The notes below the pieces were generated by a model. The model was not told where the DNA came from. It was given only the letters and a program-made list of their open reading frames with translations, and did no database searches. Shown piece after piece: positions 7,941 to 16,204 of a DNA stretch of 42,265 bases (position 1 is the stretch's first letter; each line of letters opens with the position of its first letter). The position numbers were made by a program, and so were the translations under genes. This DNA comes from Eggerthellaceae bacterium (lineage in GTDB: Bacteria > Actinomycetota > Coriobacteriia > Coriobacteriales > Eggerthellaceae), in contig JAFUCC010000016.1 in NCBI GenBank assembly GCA_017459925.1, forward strand, positions 1 through 42,265, given 5' to 3'.

Positions 7941-9154
7941 CTGCGCCCTCCCCTTGAAAGCAAGGCAGCCACAGCATCTTTCAGAAGCTCGGGATAGAAA
8001 TCGCCGTTCGCGTAGAAACCGACTCGGAACGTCAGCGCATAGGCAAGTGCGGAAGCTAGGAGGTACCAGCCGAATCCGAACAGGCTGAACGCCTCGCACG
8101 CAAGTGCCACGGCAGCAAGCGGACAGTTCGTGCAAGCCGTGAAGTACGCCACCAAGGCGATGGCCGCCGTGAACGCCGGATCGACGCCGCACGCAGAGCC
8201 GGCGAAGCAGCCGAACGTGGCCCCAATGCACAGCGTGGGCATGATCTCGCCACCCTTGAAGCCAACTCCGAGCAGAACAAGCGTGAACAGGAACTTGCCG
8301 ATGAAGAAGGGGTCGACTACGTTTCCAGAAAGCGCGGGAGCAATCTGGGCCATGCCGGTCCCGGAATACGCATCGCCTCCGAACGCCAAGACGAACACGG
8401 CGGCCGCAACGCTGCCCGCAACGAGAACCGGCACCTGAACACCCCTCCGACCTGAAAGCGAGCGCAACGAGGCGAGCGCCAAACAGAAGCACGCAGCCAA
8501 CAGGGAGCAGGCCGCGGTCAGCGCAAGGGTCTCTCCCAGCAGCTCGGGCGAAGCCATGGGGACGGAGCCATCGATTGCGAGCGAATCGAGCGACATACCC
8601 CACGACACCGCCCGTGCAACAGCCGAAGAGGCGGCAATGGCAAGATAATCGCACACCTTGTGCGACCGATATTGAAGAACCTCCACCGCGAACAAGGCGC
8701 TGGCCACCGGGGTGCCAAGCAACACGCTCAGCGCGCACGAGAGGGCGCATGCGCATAAGAGGCGCTCACGCTCGGGGCCAAGCTTGAAGAGGCGCCTTAA
8801 CGTAGCCGCCATTCCGCCGCCCATCTGCAACGCCGCCGCCTCCTTGCCCACTGACCCGCCTACGCAGATCGTCAGGCATGTCCCAACGAATATCGCGGGC
8901 ACGACCCGCGCAGACACGGGCTCGCTGTGTCCCTCGTTGCCGACGATGTGCTTGGTCGCCCACCCAAACGGCACGCGCAGGACGCGATATGCCGCCCATG
9001 TAACGATGCCGGCAAGTGGAAAAGCGAAGGCGAGCTCGGCATGCGCGCGGAACAGCCCCGCCGCCGCGTCAACCGAAAGGCTGAAGACCACAGTCAGCGC
9101 CACGGTGGAGGCGACCGTCAGCGCAATCGCCCCAACAACCCGCAAGCCCTCCAT
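7937..9154 (-). CDS. ClC-family chloride channel or antiporter
   Basis: 405 residues with about ten hydrophobic segments. Three ClC signatures are visible: GGSVGKEAAALQ (the GxxxGxEGP-type motif, here GKEAA), GTPVASALFAVEVL (second motif with its Glu), and GGEIMPTLCIGATFG (the third motif). The usual gating Glu position appears kept as KEA, while the Gly-Pro after it is replaced by Ala-Ala, so gating may differ. There is no C-terminal CBS pair. It starts 3 nt after the stop of the POLLUX-type channel gene and overlaps the regulator gene by 4 nt. A chloride pathway beside a cation channel would let the pair move salt without charge build-up (inference). Confidence 0.88.
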   Translation of the reverse strand: MEGLRVVGAIALTVASTVALTVVFSLSVDAAAGLFRAHAELAFAFPLAGIVTWAAYRVLRVPFGWATKHIVGNEGHSEPVSARVVPAIFVGTCLTICVGGSVGKEAAALQMGGGMAATLRRLFKLGPERERLLCACALSCALSVLLGTPVASALFAVEVLQYRSHKVCDYLAIAASSAVARAVSWGMSLDSLAIDGSVPMASPELLGETLALTAACSLLAACFCLALASLRSLSGRRGVQVPVLVAGSVAAAVFVLAFGGDAYSGTGMAQIAPALSGNVVDPFFIGKFLFTLVLLGVGFKGGEIMPTLCIGATFGCFAGSACGVDPAFTAAIALVAYFTACTNCPLAAVALACEAFSLFGFGWYLLASALAYALTFRVGFYANGDFYPELLKDAVAALLSRGGRR

Positions 9155-9157
9155 AAA

Positions 9158-11362
9158 TCAGCACGCCTTTATGATGATGAGCATGTCGGCAGGCCCAAGG
9201 CGTACGATCTTTTTTCCATCTGCTCCCCGCATGGGGCACAGGTGATGCGTGCCTGTGGCCATGTCGACATAACCAAGCAACACGCGTTTCTCCTTCGGGT
9301 CCAAAGGCGAACGCAAATGGCGAGCCAGGCGGTCGAAGTCAACGGGAGTCTGCCCATCGAGGTGTTCGCATGGGAGGTACAGATCGGCAGACTCGAGCTG
9401 AATATCGGCGCCGCCCGGGCGCAGAAGATCCTGAAGAATGCGGTACCGATGCCCGCTTTCGGCGATCTGCACCTGAAGTGCTGCGATGAACTTCCAGCTG
9501 ATAATGTAGTCGCTGACATACTCGTTGTAGGCCAGATCAACATTGTCCATGTTCTGAATCTCGCTGGTGATGCGGAACGGCGCTAAATGGCTCTCGCCAT
9601 AGTCGCCGCTTCGCGCGTTTTCGGCGATAGCCTTCAGGTACAGCAGCGTGAGCAACGTCTCGGTATCGGCGTCCTCCTGGTTCATTTTCAGATCGCTCAG
9701 CACGATAACGTGGCTGAACCGCTCCCCCGAGAAGAACACTCCCTCCAAAACAGGGAGGTCGATGACATCGGACATGGCGCACTGGAACTCAACGCGAGTA
9801 GACAGAATCTCAATATCGGTATTGGCATTGCCCTTGCTGTTGGAACCGTGCGTGGTCTCGAGCTCACGCACGGGGATGTCCTCTATGCCCTGAGATAGGA
9901 ACCGCTGTCGAGCGGCCATTACGCGAGGTTCTCTTTTTATCCGATATAGCAGCTTGATGGTGCAGTTAATCGGCTCGCCCGCTGGGCGGACGGCGCTGTA
10001 ATACCGCGCAAGGTTAACGATGGTCTGATCGAAGGTCTCGTCGTAGCCGACTACGAGTATCTGGTTCGAGGCCTCTCGCAGCTCCCGATTTTGGTCGAAT
10101 TCGAACTCGGGAAACACCACGTCGCCATCGGCAGGCGGAAGCAGGTCCATGTCCCTTCCATCGTGGGACAGCATGACCAACTCGTCGCCTTCGCGAATCG
10201 TCATGGCTTCGTCGTACGCCGCCGCACTTACATCGGAAGGGATGTTCATGATGACGTCAAGCGCACCGTTGGTTGCACTGGAGCCGGCAGCGCGGCAAAT
10301 GCCTAGCGGAACAGCTTCGTGGAATCTACCGGCAAGTTCATCAAACCGCATGCCCACACAATCATCTGCTGGACGGATGTAAAGCTCTGAGCCTTCGTAG
10401 CTGTATATCTCGGAAAGCACGCTCGACAGCCCGGGCTGATAACAAGTCTTGGCAATAAGATTAGAGAGCGTGTCCGAAAGCGAAAGGATGCGTAGACTCG
10501 ATGCCTCGGCAGCATGTTCGGCGGCGCGAGCAAATTGGCTCTCGCGGAACGTGCAGACCGTCGTGGGTAGAACGAAATCCGGATTGGCCACCTTCTCTTC
10601 GCGCATAAGCGAAGCCACGGCGAGTAGAGTTTTCAGAATTAGGGCGTCATCGTAATCATTGATGATGACCGAATGAGCCCGCTCGACAGCGCATCGGCGC
10701 AAGTCATCGACTTGGCGTAGTTCTGCGTTTCGGCAAACGATCCGGCATCCTGTGCGCTTTTCAAACTTGCTAAGAGACGCCCCGACGAAGCCCGAAAGGC
10801 GCCTCTCCATTTCCTCTCGGGTCATCTTGTCGTCGAGTACGACAAAGCACTGTCCACGGTCCCCTTCATGCCCCAGCCGCAGCTCTCGGATAATCGTCTG
10901 GACATTCTCGTTAAACCCCACGATGACGATGTGACCTGTTTCCAGAACGGGAGAGAAGCCGCGCTGCAGCCCCTCGTAAAACGTCGTCAAGGCTGTGGTG
11001 ATAATGCCGACGAGGGCTGAGGTTACGAGCAAGCCGATGATGACAACTACGACGGTGATAGCCATGCGGCCATGCCCCATCGAGGCGTCGGAAAACTCAG
11101 GCAATTCCGGATTGATGGTGTATGCGAACGCAGAATAGAACGCCTCTCCGACGGTCATGCCCGTTTCATTGCAAAACAGGAAATAAGCGAAGGCCGAAAT
11201 GAGCACAATCACGAGCGCGGCAATAAACAACGCCCAGGCCAAGGAAGCGAACCCACGCGACAAAAGGTTGTCGAGGAAATTGGCGAGCCGAAAGCGCCTC
11301 AGCAGTTTTTTCTCTACGACCCCCAAACCTATTGCCCTTCGTTTCGCCCGCCAAGTAATCAC
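9158..11362 (-). CDS. CASTOR/POLLUX-type ion channel with RCK domains
   Basis: 734 residues, GTG start at 11362, overlapping the lipoprotein stop by 4 nt. After a basic N-terminus come a first span (about 40-65), a pore-loop-like segment around AFAYTINPELPEF, and a second span (about 100-125) followed by a helix. Then a Rossmann RCK/TrkA-N-like domain begins VIVGFNENVQTI, and a second begins ILVVGYDETFDQTI near residue 440. Two spans, pore loop and paired RCK domains are the layout of the CASTOR/POLLUX (DMI1) family; bacterial members exist but are little studied. It sits mid-operon, directly before a ClC gene. Ion selectivity cannot be read from the sequence. Confidence 0.85.
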   Translation of the reverse strand: MITWRAKRRAIGLGVVEKKLLRRFRLANFLDNLLSRGFASLAWALFIAALVIVLISAFAYFLFCNETGMTVGEAFYSAFAYTINPELPEFSDASMGHGRMAITVVVVIIGLLVTSALVGIITTALTTFYEGLQRGFSPVLETGHIVIVGFNENVQTIIRELRLGHEGDRGQCFVVLDDKMTREEMERRLSGFVGASLSKFEKRTGCRIVCRNAELRQVDDLRRCAVERAHSVIINDYDDALILKTLLAVASLMREEKVANPDFVLPTTVCTFRESQFARAAEHAAEASSLRILSLSDTLSNLIAKTCYQPGLSSVLSEIYSYEGSELYIRPADDCVGMRFDELAGRFHEAVPLGICRAAGSSATNGALDVIMNIPSDVSAAAYDEAMTIREGDELVMLSHDGRDMDLLPPADGDVVFPEFEFDQNRELREASNQILVVGYDETFDQTIVNLARYYSAVRPAGEPINCTIKLLYRIKREPRVMAARQRFLSQGIEDIPVRELETTHGSNSKGNANTDIEILSTRVEFQCAMSDVIDLPVLEGVFFSGERFSHVIVLSDLKMNQEDADTETLLTLLYLKAIAENARSGDYGESHLAPFRITSEIQNMDNVDLAYNEYVSDYIISWKFIAALQVQIAESGHRYRILQDLLRPGGADIQLESADLYLPCEHLDGQTPVDFDRLARHLRSPLDPKEKRVLLGYVDMATGTHHLCPMRGADGKKIVRLGPADMLIIIKAC

Positions 11363-11892
11363 AGCCCGAGCAGGCCGCCGGCTATGTCAAAGGCCGAACC
11401 GAATGCGTTCGTCAACTGGTCCGATAAGTCTATTTTCCAGTTGTCGCCTTCCTTGACCATGGAAAACGTCTCAGTCTGATCGACCTCCTGTGTATCCGAC
11501 CCCGACATGACGGATATATGCACGTTGACGTTCGCCGTAGCGTGGGTGTCATCGGAGAAACTAACATCGATCCTAGTCGGTTTCATCTCATACGTAACGC
11601 CCTGTTGGCTAAGTGCGGAACCAATGGAGGGGTACAGCTGCATGATGTAGCTGCGCACATCGACATCCGACGAACCGGAGGAGTTCAAGAGAAGAGACAA
11701 CAGGTCCATCGAGCCGTTAATCGCGGCGGAGGTCGCACTGTCACAGCAGTCGATCATGCCCTGCAAGTCCCCGTTATTCAACGAGGCGTAGTATTTCTCA
11801 ACTGTGGCCTTCGCCCCTGAATCGCTCGGACCACAGCCCGTTATACATAGGCATACAGCCAGGGCAACGATGATTGCGATTATTTTTTTCAT
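11359..11892 (-). CDS. Lipoprotein with NTF2/DUF4878-like domain
   Basis: 177 residues; ATG at 11892 after GGAGG. The signal peptide MKKIIAIIVALAV ends in a lipobox ITGC (Cys20). The mature part begins with a helix AKATVEKYYASLNNGDLQG, the hallmark of small NTF2-like or DUF4878 lipoproteins, then a beta sheet with METFSMVKEGDNWKI-like strands near the C-terminus. It is anchored outside the cell. It lies 28 nt after the metallopeptidase gene and is translationally coupled to the channel gene below, so it could be an outside sensor or accessory subunit (inference). Confidence 0.8.
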   Translation of the reverse strand: MKKIIAIIVALAVCLCITGCGPSDSGAKATVEKYYASLNNGDLQGMIDCCDSATSAAINGSMDLLSLLLNSSGSSDVDVRSYIMQLYPSIGSALSQQGVTYEMKPTRIDVSFSDDTHATANVNVHISVMSGSDTQEVDQTETFSMVKEGDNWKIDLSDQLTNAFGSAFDIAGGLLGL

Positions 11893-11920
11893 GTTCTACC
11901 TCCTGCAAATCGACGCTGGG

Positions 11921-12847
11921 CTAAATGGGCCCCTCCACGTGGTTGAACGGAGTATCGCCCTCGAGCAGAATCCCGCGCGAAAACGGATACTCGTTCATGA
12001 ACAGGCGCAACCCGAAGCCGTACACGTCGGTTCGCAACACTTCGTTGGCAAGGACACGTTCGGCCTGCGTCGTCTCGTTCATAAGGAACAGATACTGAAT
12101 TTCGGACCACTTGGCCATGCCTTCGTATATCGCTAGCGTATGCTCGCCATACTTCTTCTCGATGGCGTCGGCATCCCAATGCGAGTACTGCCAGATGTGC
12201 GTAAGCTCGTGCGCAGTCGTCGCTATAAGGCTGATGCGGGGCACGCCGTTTTCGAACATGACGCCATATTTGCCCTTGCGATTGGTCGCCAAACCGACTG
12301 TGCGCGCGTCGAAGTTGTTCGATGGCACGAATTTCTTTCCAGTTGCACGGGCGAGCTTCTTGGTCGAGACGACCTGCACAGTCATCTTTGCCGGCAGGTC
12401 GATTCCATATTTCTCAATCAGCCCCTCACGAACCTGATGGAACAGAACCTCGAAGTTCTCCTTGCCATGCACGACGGTTCCACTGCAATCGGAGCAGCGG
12501 TCACGACCGTCCTTCAAGCGCTCGTACTCTGCACCCGACAACGCTTTGCCGCAGAAGTCGCAGTACCGCTCAGTAGGCTCTCGATACCCGGCGTAGCGGC
12601 TCGACTTACCCTTCAGCTTGCGTGCCTGCGTAAGTGGCCCATCGGTTGCGACGCCCATATCAGCTAGGTAGTCCTTGGCCGTATTACAATCGAACACGGC
12701 ATCGTAGATCTCGGTTGAGTGGGCGCCGAACAGCAAGTAATGATTCAGCTTGTACGAGTCGTCGCCAGGAGCTTCAGAAGCATCGGGGCCTTCAACCCCG
12801 CCAAGCAGAGCGCTGTCTTCCTCAACGAGCCCATCGCTAGTCGCCAT
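11921..12847 (-). CDS. Zinc-ribbon HExxH metallopeptidase-like protein
   Basis: 308 residues from the ATG at 12847, which follows GAGAGGGGG; it overlaps the upstream gene by 11 nt. Residues 96-121 hold two CxxC pairs (C96, C99, C118, C121), a zinc ribbon. The catalytic signature is HELTH (H213, E214, H217), with YEGMAKW following and Glu242 or so as probable third zinc ligand, as in gluzincins. There is no signal peptide or span, so it acts in the cytosol or on the inner face of the membrane. It fits the pattern of small peptidases carried in conflict or signalling operons that cut a partner protein; a partner in the same operon, such as the large membrane protein encoded upstream, is a guess. 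Confidence 0.8.
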   Translation of the reverse strand: MATSDGLVEEDSALLGGVEGPDASEAPGDDSYKLNHYLLFGAHSTEIYDAVFDCNTAKDYLADMGVATDGPLTQARKLKGKSSRYAGYREPTERYCDFCGKALSGAEYERLKDGRDRCSDCSGTVVHGKENFEVLFHQVREGLIEKYGIDLPAKMTVQVVSTKKLARATGKKFVPSNNFDARTVGLATNRKGKYGVMFENGVPRISLIATTAHELTHIWQYSHWDADAIEKKYGEHTLAIYEGMAKWSEIQYLFLMNETTQAERVLANEVLRTDVYGFGLRLFMNEYPFSRGILLEGDTPFNHVEGPI

Positions 12848-15800
12848 CTTCAACCCCCTCTCCTTGCGTTTCTTCATCCCCCTCGTCGGGTTCAGACTTC
12901 GGCTCGGGTGCAGACGTCGGCTCGGACTCGGGCTCTTGCTCGAACCCTCCCTCGAACTCGTGCTCCGATTCCGGCTCAGGCTCAGATTCGGGTTCCAGCT
13001 CGAACGCGAATTCAGGCTCGTCTTTCGCCTCGGGCTCGGAAGCCGCCGGCGATTCGGGAGCCGCGGGGGAGCCGTCTCCTTCGCCTCCCTTGCGCTTACG
13101 CTGCTTCCCTATGCCGAACAGGCCCTTGATGCGGTCGACAAGGCGGCCGAAAAGCCCCTTCGGCGGCTCGTACGGCTCTGGGTCGCCGGGGAACTCGCCC
13201 ACTTCGACGCGCTCGGGCTCGGGCCGCTTCCCCTCCATCATGTCGCCGTGCCAATCGAGGTAATCCCAACACATCTCGAGCACGCGCATGATGTTGCGGT
13301 CGATCGACGAAACAAGCCCGATGTCGATGAGGCTGTCCTCGACGATGTACACGCAGCTTTCGCTTTCCGGGCAATCGGCTGAATACAGGACCCCTTCGGG
13401 AAGAAGCTCGCATGCAGGCGCGAGCACGGCTATGTAGGAGTGGTCTTTCGGGTACAGCGTCTTGAACAGCTCGCTCATGAGCACGGCAAGCGTCGTGACG
13501 GCAGCGCTGGACGCGCCCTGGAAGTCGATTCGCAACAAGCTCTTGTTGCAATAGCGGCGGACGGGAATGTCCGACAGCTCGATTCGCCGGACGTCTTCCA
13601 GGTCACCGTAGTCGGCGAGGTCGAGATAGCCCGCCGTTTCCACGATGATGGATGCGCGCCCCTGGCTGATGCGGATACCGCCGATCGTCCGCGTATCGCC
13701 CGGCCTCTCGCTTTCCTCCCAATCGCTCACCGCATACGAGCGCAGCTGCCGGTAATACCGGCGCCGCGTGAAGTGGTCGGCGGCACGCCGCAGCATGACG
13801 CCCCCATCGCTCGACATGGAAAGCACTTCGTAGTACTTGCCTTCCACCGTGAGGAACTGTCCGGGCAGGAACAGCTGGTACACATGCCCGTACAACCGCG
13901 AGCCCAAGAGCATTTCGGAGCCGTCGGGCGCCTCGGTGATCAGAGGCACGTTGCGCAGCGACTCGAACGCCGTGGATATGCGCGCGTCTTCCCCGAGCTC
14001 GTAATAGCGGTTGGTCACGATATCGCGCAGGGCCGGCACGTATTCGGAAACCTCGGTGACCACGATATGGTTCTCGGGCAGGTCGTCATCGTCAGCAACT
14101 TCGAAGTGCTCTATCATCATGCCCTCGAGCGCCTCGCGGACACTGCGCCCGTCCAGCACGCCCGCGTAGCGCAGGCGCGCCGCCACGTCGCCTTCGAGAA
14201 GCCGACGCTCGCCCTGCACCATCATCATGACGATGGAGAAGACGACGTTGCGCTCGCTCTTCGAGTAATCGGGAGCGAACGCGGGGATCGCCTTCGGATC
14301 CTTCGCGAACATGTCCGAGTTCTGCACCATGTAATCGCGCAGCAGGTAATTGGGCGAGAGCACGTTGACGAACGCCTCTTCCGACCCGCGCGTCGAGAAT
14401 TGGCGGCTCATTTCGAACAGGTTGTTGAACTCGTCTTCCGCCACGACGAAGCGACGCGGTTCCTTGGGCATCGACCACATGTCCGGGTAGAACTCGAAGC
14501 GCTTGTCGACCTGCCCCTGCTCTTGCGGAAGGTTGGCGAAGCGAAAGATCTCGCCATAGTATTGACCGAGTATCCAGCGTTGGTCGACCAGCGGCACGGA
14601 ATCGCGCGCCGCCCAGGCTGATTTCGATATCTGGGCGCACAGGGCGACGAGCCCCAGTTCCGACCCGAACCCGAGGTAGTGGGCAACATCGGGGAACAGC
14701 CGGTGCTGGACGAACTCGCCGTCGACGCTCCAAAGCATTCCGACCGACGTCCCCTCGCAGTACTCGGTCGCGCCCACTTCGGTGAGGTTCGTCCGCAACG
14801 CATGCGAGAGCGAGTCGACGAGCCCGTCGCTGTTCTTATCGAAAATACAGTACGCCACGTCCCTGCCGACGGATAAGTGCTCGGCCAGGATGTTCAGGCC
14901 CACCTGATACGTGGCGAGCATGCTGGAGGGGTCGATTACCAGGGCGAAGCTCACCTGCTTGAAGAAGTCGGAGTTGCGCAAGATGGTGCGCGTGTCGCCT
15001 AAATCCGAAAACGGCATGATGGCCACATCGGGGTACGCGTCGCCTTCGTGCGGCAGGCTCCCGACCGTCCACATGTCGCGGACGTTCGTCACGAAAGCGA
15101 GCCCGTCGGAAACGAACCCCGCAAGGCCAGCCCCCGCATTGTCGGCGCTGGCATCGGTGCCGCTTTCACCCGCATGAAGCACGAGGGCCTTGCCGTCGCG
15201 CAGCAGCTGGGCGTTCATGGGGAGGAACACGTAAGGCAGGTAGTCGCGGTAGAACGGCGAAGCGAACATCACGCTCTTGCCTTCGAGCAGCTTCACCACG
15301 CTCATGACGACGTCGTGGTTCAGCTCGTCGTAGTCGCCCACCGAGCCGCGCCCCACGAGCCCCTTGTCGGTCAGAGCCATGAAGTAAGCCCCCGCCACGC
15401 GCTCCGAGAACTGGGCGCTATGGCTGAGCTCCTCGCAGAAATCGTGATGCGACCCCGCAGAAGTGCGCCGCCGACTGCGCGAGAAGGCGTGCAGGACGCG
15501 ATCGCCGAAATAGTGCTCGAGCGACTTCTGAACCTTCGCGTATTGGAACACGCGCGCCGCCTGGTCATCCTCGAACTCGACGCTCTGCTTGTACTCCTCC
15601 TTGGTCAGGCCGTCGAGAAAGAAGAACACCTCGCCTATGACGACGACGGCGTATGCGGGGTAAAACGGGTTGCGGAAAGCCGGCAAATCGGAGAACCCGC
15701 GCGACGCCAAGAACAGCAGCGTTGCTATCACCGCGGCCGCGTAGAACAAATTGCGGAACAGTCGGCGGACGCCCCTGTACTCCTCGCTCAAATACCAATG

Positions 15801-16196
15801 CTCGTATTCCTCGTCGTAGTCGTAAAACGCGCCGAACAGCCCTTTCAGGGCGCTTTCATACGGCTTCGAAGCCGCCATCATGACGCCGCGGTACGCGGTT
15901 TTCACGGCGGCAAACGCAAGCATGAACAGGCAATTGAACACCACCGCCTCCACGAACGCGGTGTTCAACGACGCGAGGGGCGGCACGAAGCGCGCCAACA
16001 TGCCCAAGCCGTACTGAATGAGGTTGTTGATGTCGTTGAACCACACGATGAGCACGACGCCGTACACAACTGCCACGACGGGGAGGAACAACTGCCGGTA
16101 GCGGTTCGTCTTTACGCAGTTGGCCTTGGCGACTACGAACACCGTAGCCAAAAACGGGACCGAGCCGCCGAGCACCATGAGTAACGATTGCAGCAC
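12837..16196 (-). CDS. Large polytopic membrane protein, SF2-helicase-like
   Basis: 1119 residues. I chose the GTG at 16196 because AGGGGG lies 4 nt upstream and the longer frame overlaps the previous gene. The first 250 residues hold about six hydrophobic spans in two groups. The rest is soluble. One part (about 300-520) reads like a degenerate DExD helicase core: LLEGKSVMFASPFYRDYLPY, a later block near SFALVIDPSSM, and then a C-terminal region with SRLYGHVYQLFLPG and VEGKYYEVLSM that recalls the beta domain after the helicase core of Lhr/YprA-type proteins. A proper Walker A and DEAD box are not seen, so enzyme activity is doubtful. The tail is Glu/Pro-rich repeats. It starts 8 nt after the upstream gene. 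Confident as a gene, low confidence on the helicase link. Confidence 0.8.
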   Translation of the reverse strand: MLQSLLMVLGGSVPFLATVFVVAKANCVKTNRYRQLFLPVVAVVYGVVLIVWFNDINNLIQYGLGMLARFVPPLASLNTAFVEAVVFNCLFMLAFAAVKTAYRGVMMAASKPYESALKGLFGAFYDYDEEYEHWYLSEEYRGVRRLFRNLFYAAAVIATLLFLASRGFSDLPAFRNPFYPAYAVVVIGEVFFFLDGLTKEEYKQSVEFEDDQAARVFQYAKVQKSLEHYFGDRVLHAFSRSRRRTSAGSHHDFCEELSHSAQFSERVAGAYFMALTDKGLVGRGSVGDYDELNHDVVMSVVKLLEGKSVMFASPFYRDYLPYVFLPMNAQLLRDGKALVLHAGESGTDASADNAGAGLAGFVSDGLAFVTNVRDMWTVGSLPHEGDAYPDVAIMPFSDLGDTRTILRNSDFFKQVSFALVIDPSSMLATYQVGLNILAEHLSVGRDVAYCIFDKNSDGLVDSLSHALRTNLTEVGATEYCEGTSVGMLWSVDGEFVQHRLFPDVAHYLGFGSELGLVALCAQISKSAWAARDSVPLVDQRWILGQYYGEIFRFANLPQEQGQVDKRFEFYPDMWSMPKEPRRFVVAEDEFNNLFEMSRQFSTRGSEEAFVNVLSPNYLLRDYMVQNSDMFAKDPKAIPAFAPDYSKSERNVVFSIVMMMVQGERRLLEGDVAARLRYAGVLDGRSVREALEGMMIEHFEVADDDDLPENHIVVTEVSEYVPALRDIVTNRYYELGEDARISTAFESLRNVPLITEAPDGSEMLLGSRLYGHVYQLFLPGQFLTVEGKYYEVLSMSSDGGVMLRRAADHFTRRRYYRQLRSYAVSDWEESERPGDTRTIGGIRISQGRASIIVETAGYLDLADYGDLEDVRRIELSDIPVRRYCNKSLLRIDFQGASSAAVTTLAVLMSELFKTLYPKDHSYIAVLAPACELLPEGVLYSADCPESESCVYIVEDSLIDIGLVSSIDRNIMRVLEMCWDYLDWHGDMMEGKRPEPERVEVGEFPGDPEPYEPPKGLFGRLVDRIKGLFGIGKQRKRKGGEGDGSPAAPESPAASEPEAKDEPEFAFELEPESEPEPESEHEFEGGFEQEPESEPTSAPEPKSEPDEGDEETQGEGVEDGD

Positions 16197-16204
16197 GGAA
16201 CCCC

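Noticed and set aside
7941..8756. Long minus-strand open frame upstream of the winged-helix gene
   Set aside because: It is antisense-free but overlaps the ClC gene in another frame; the ATG at 7940 has a clear ribosome site and the ClC motifs are certain.
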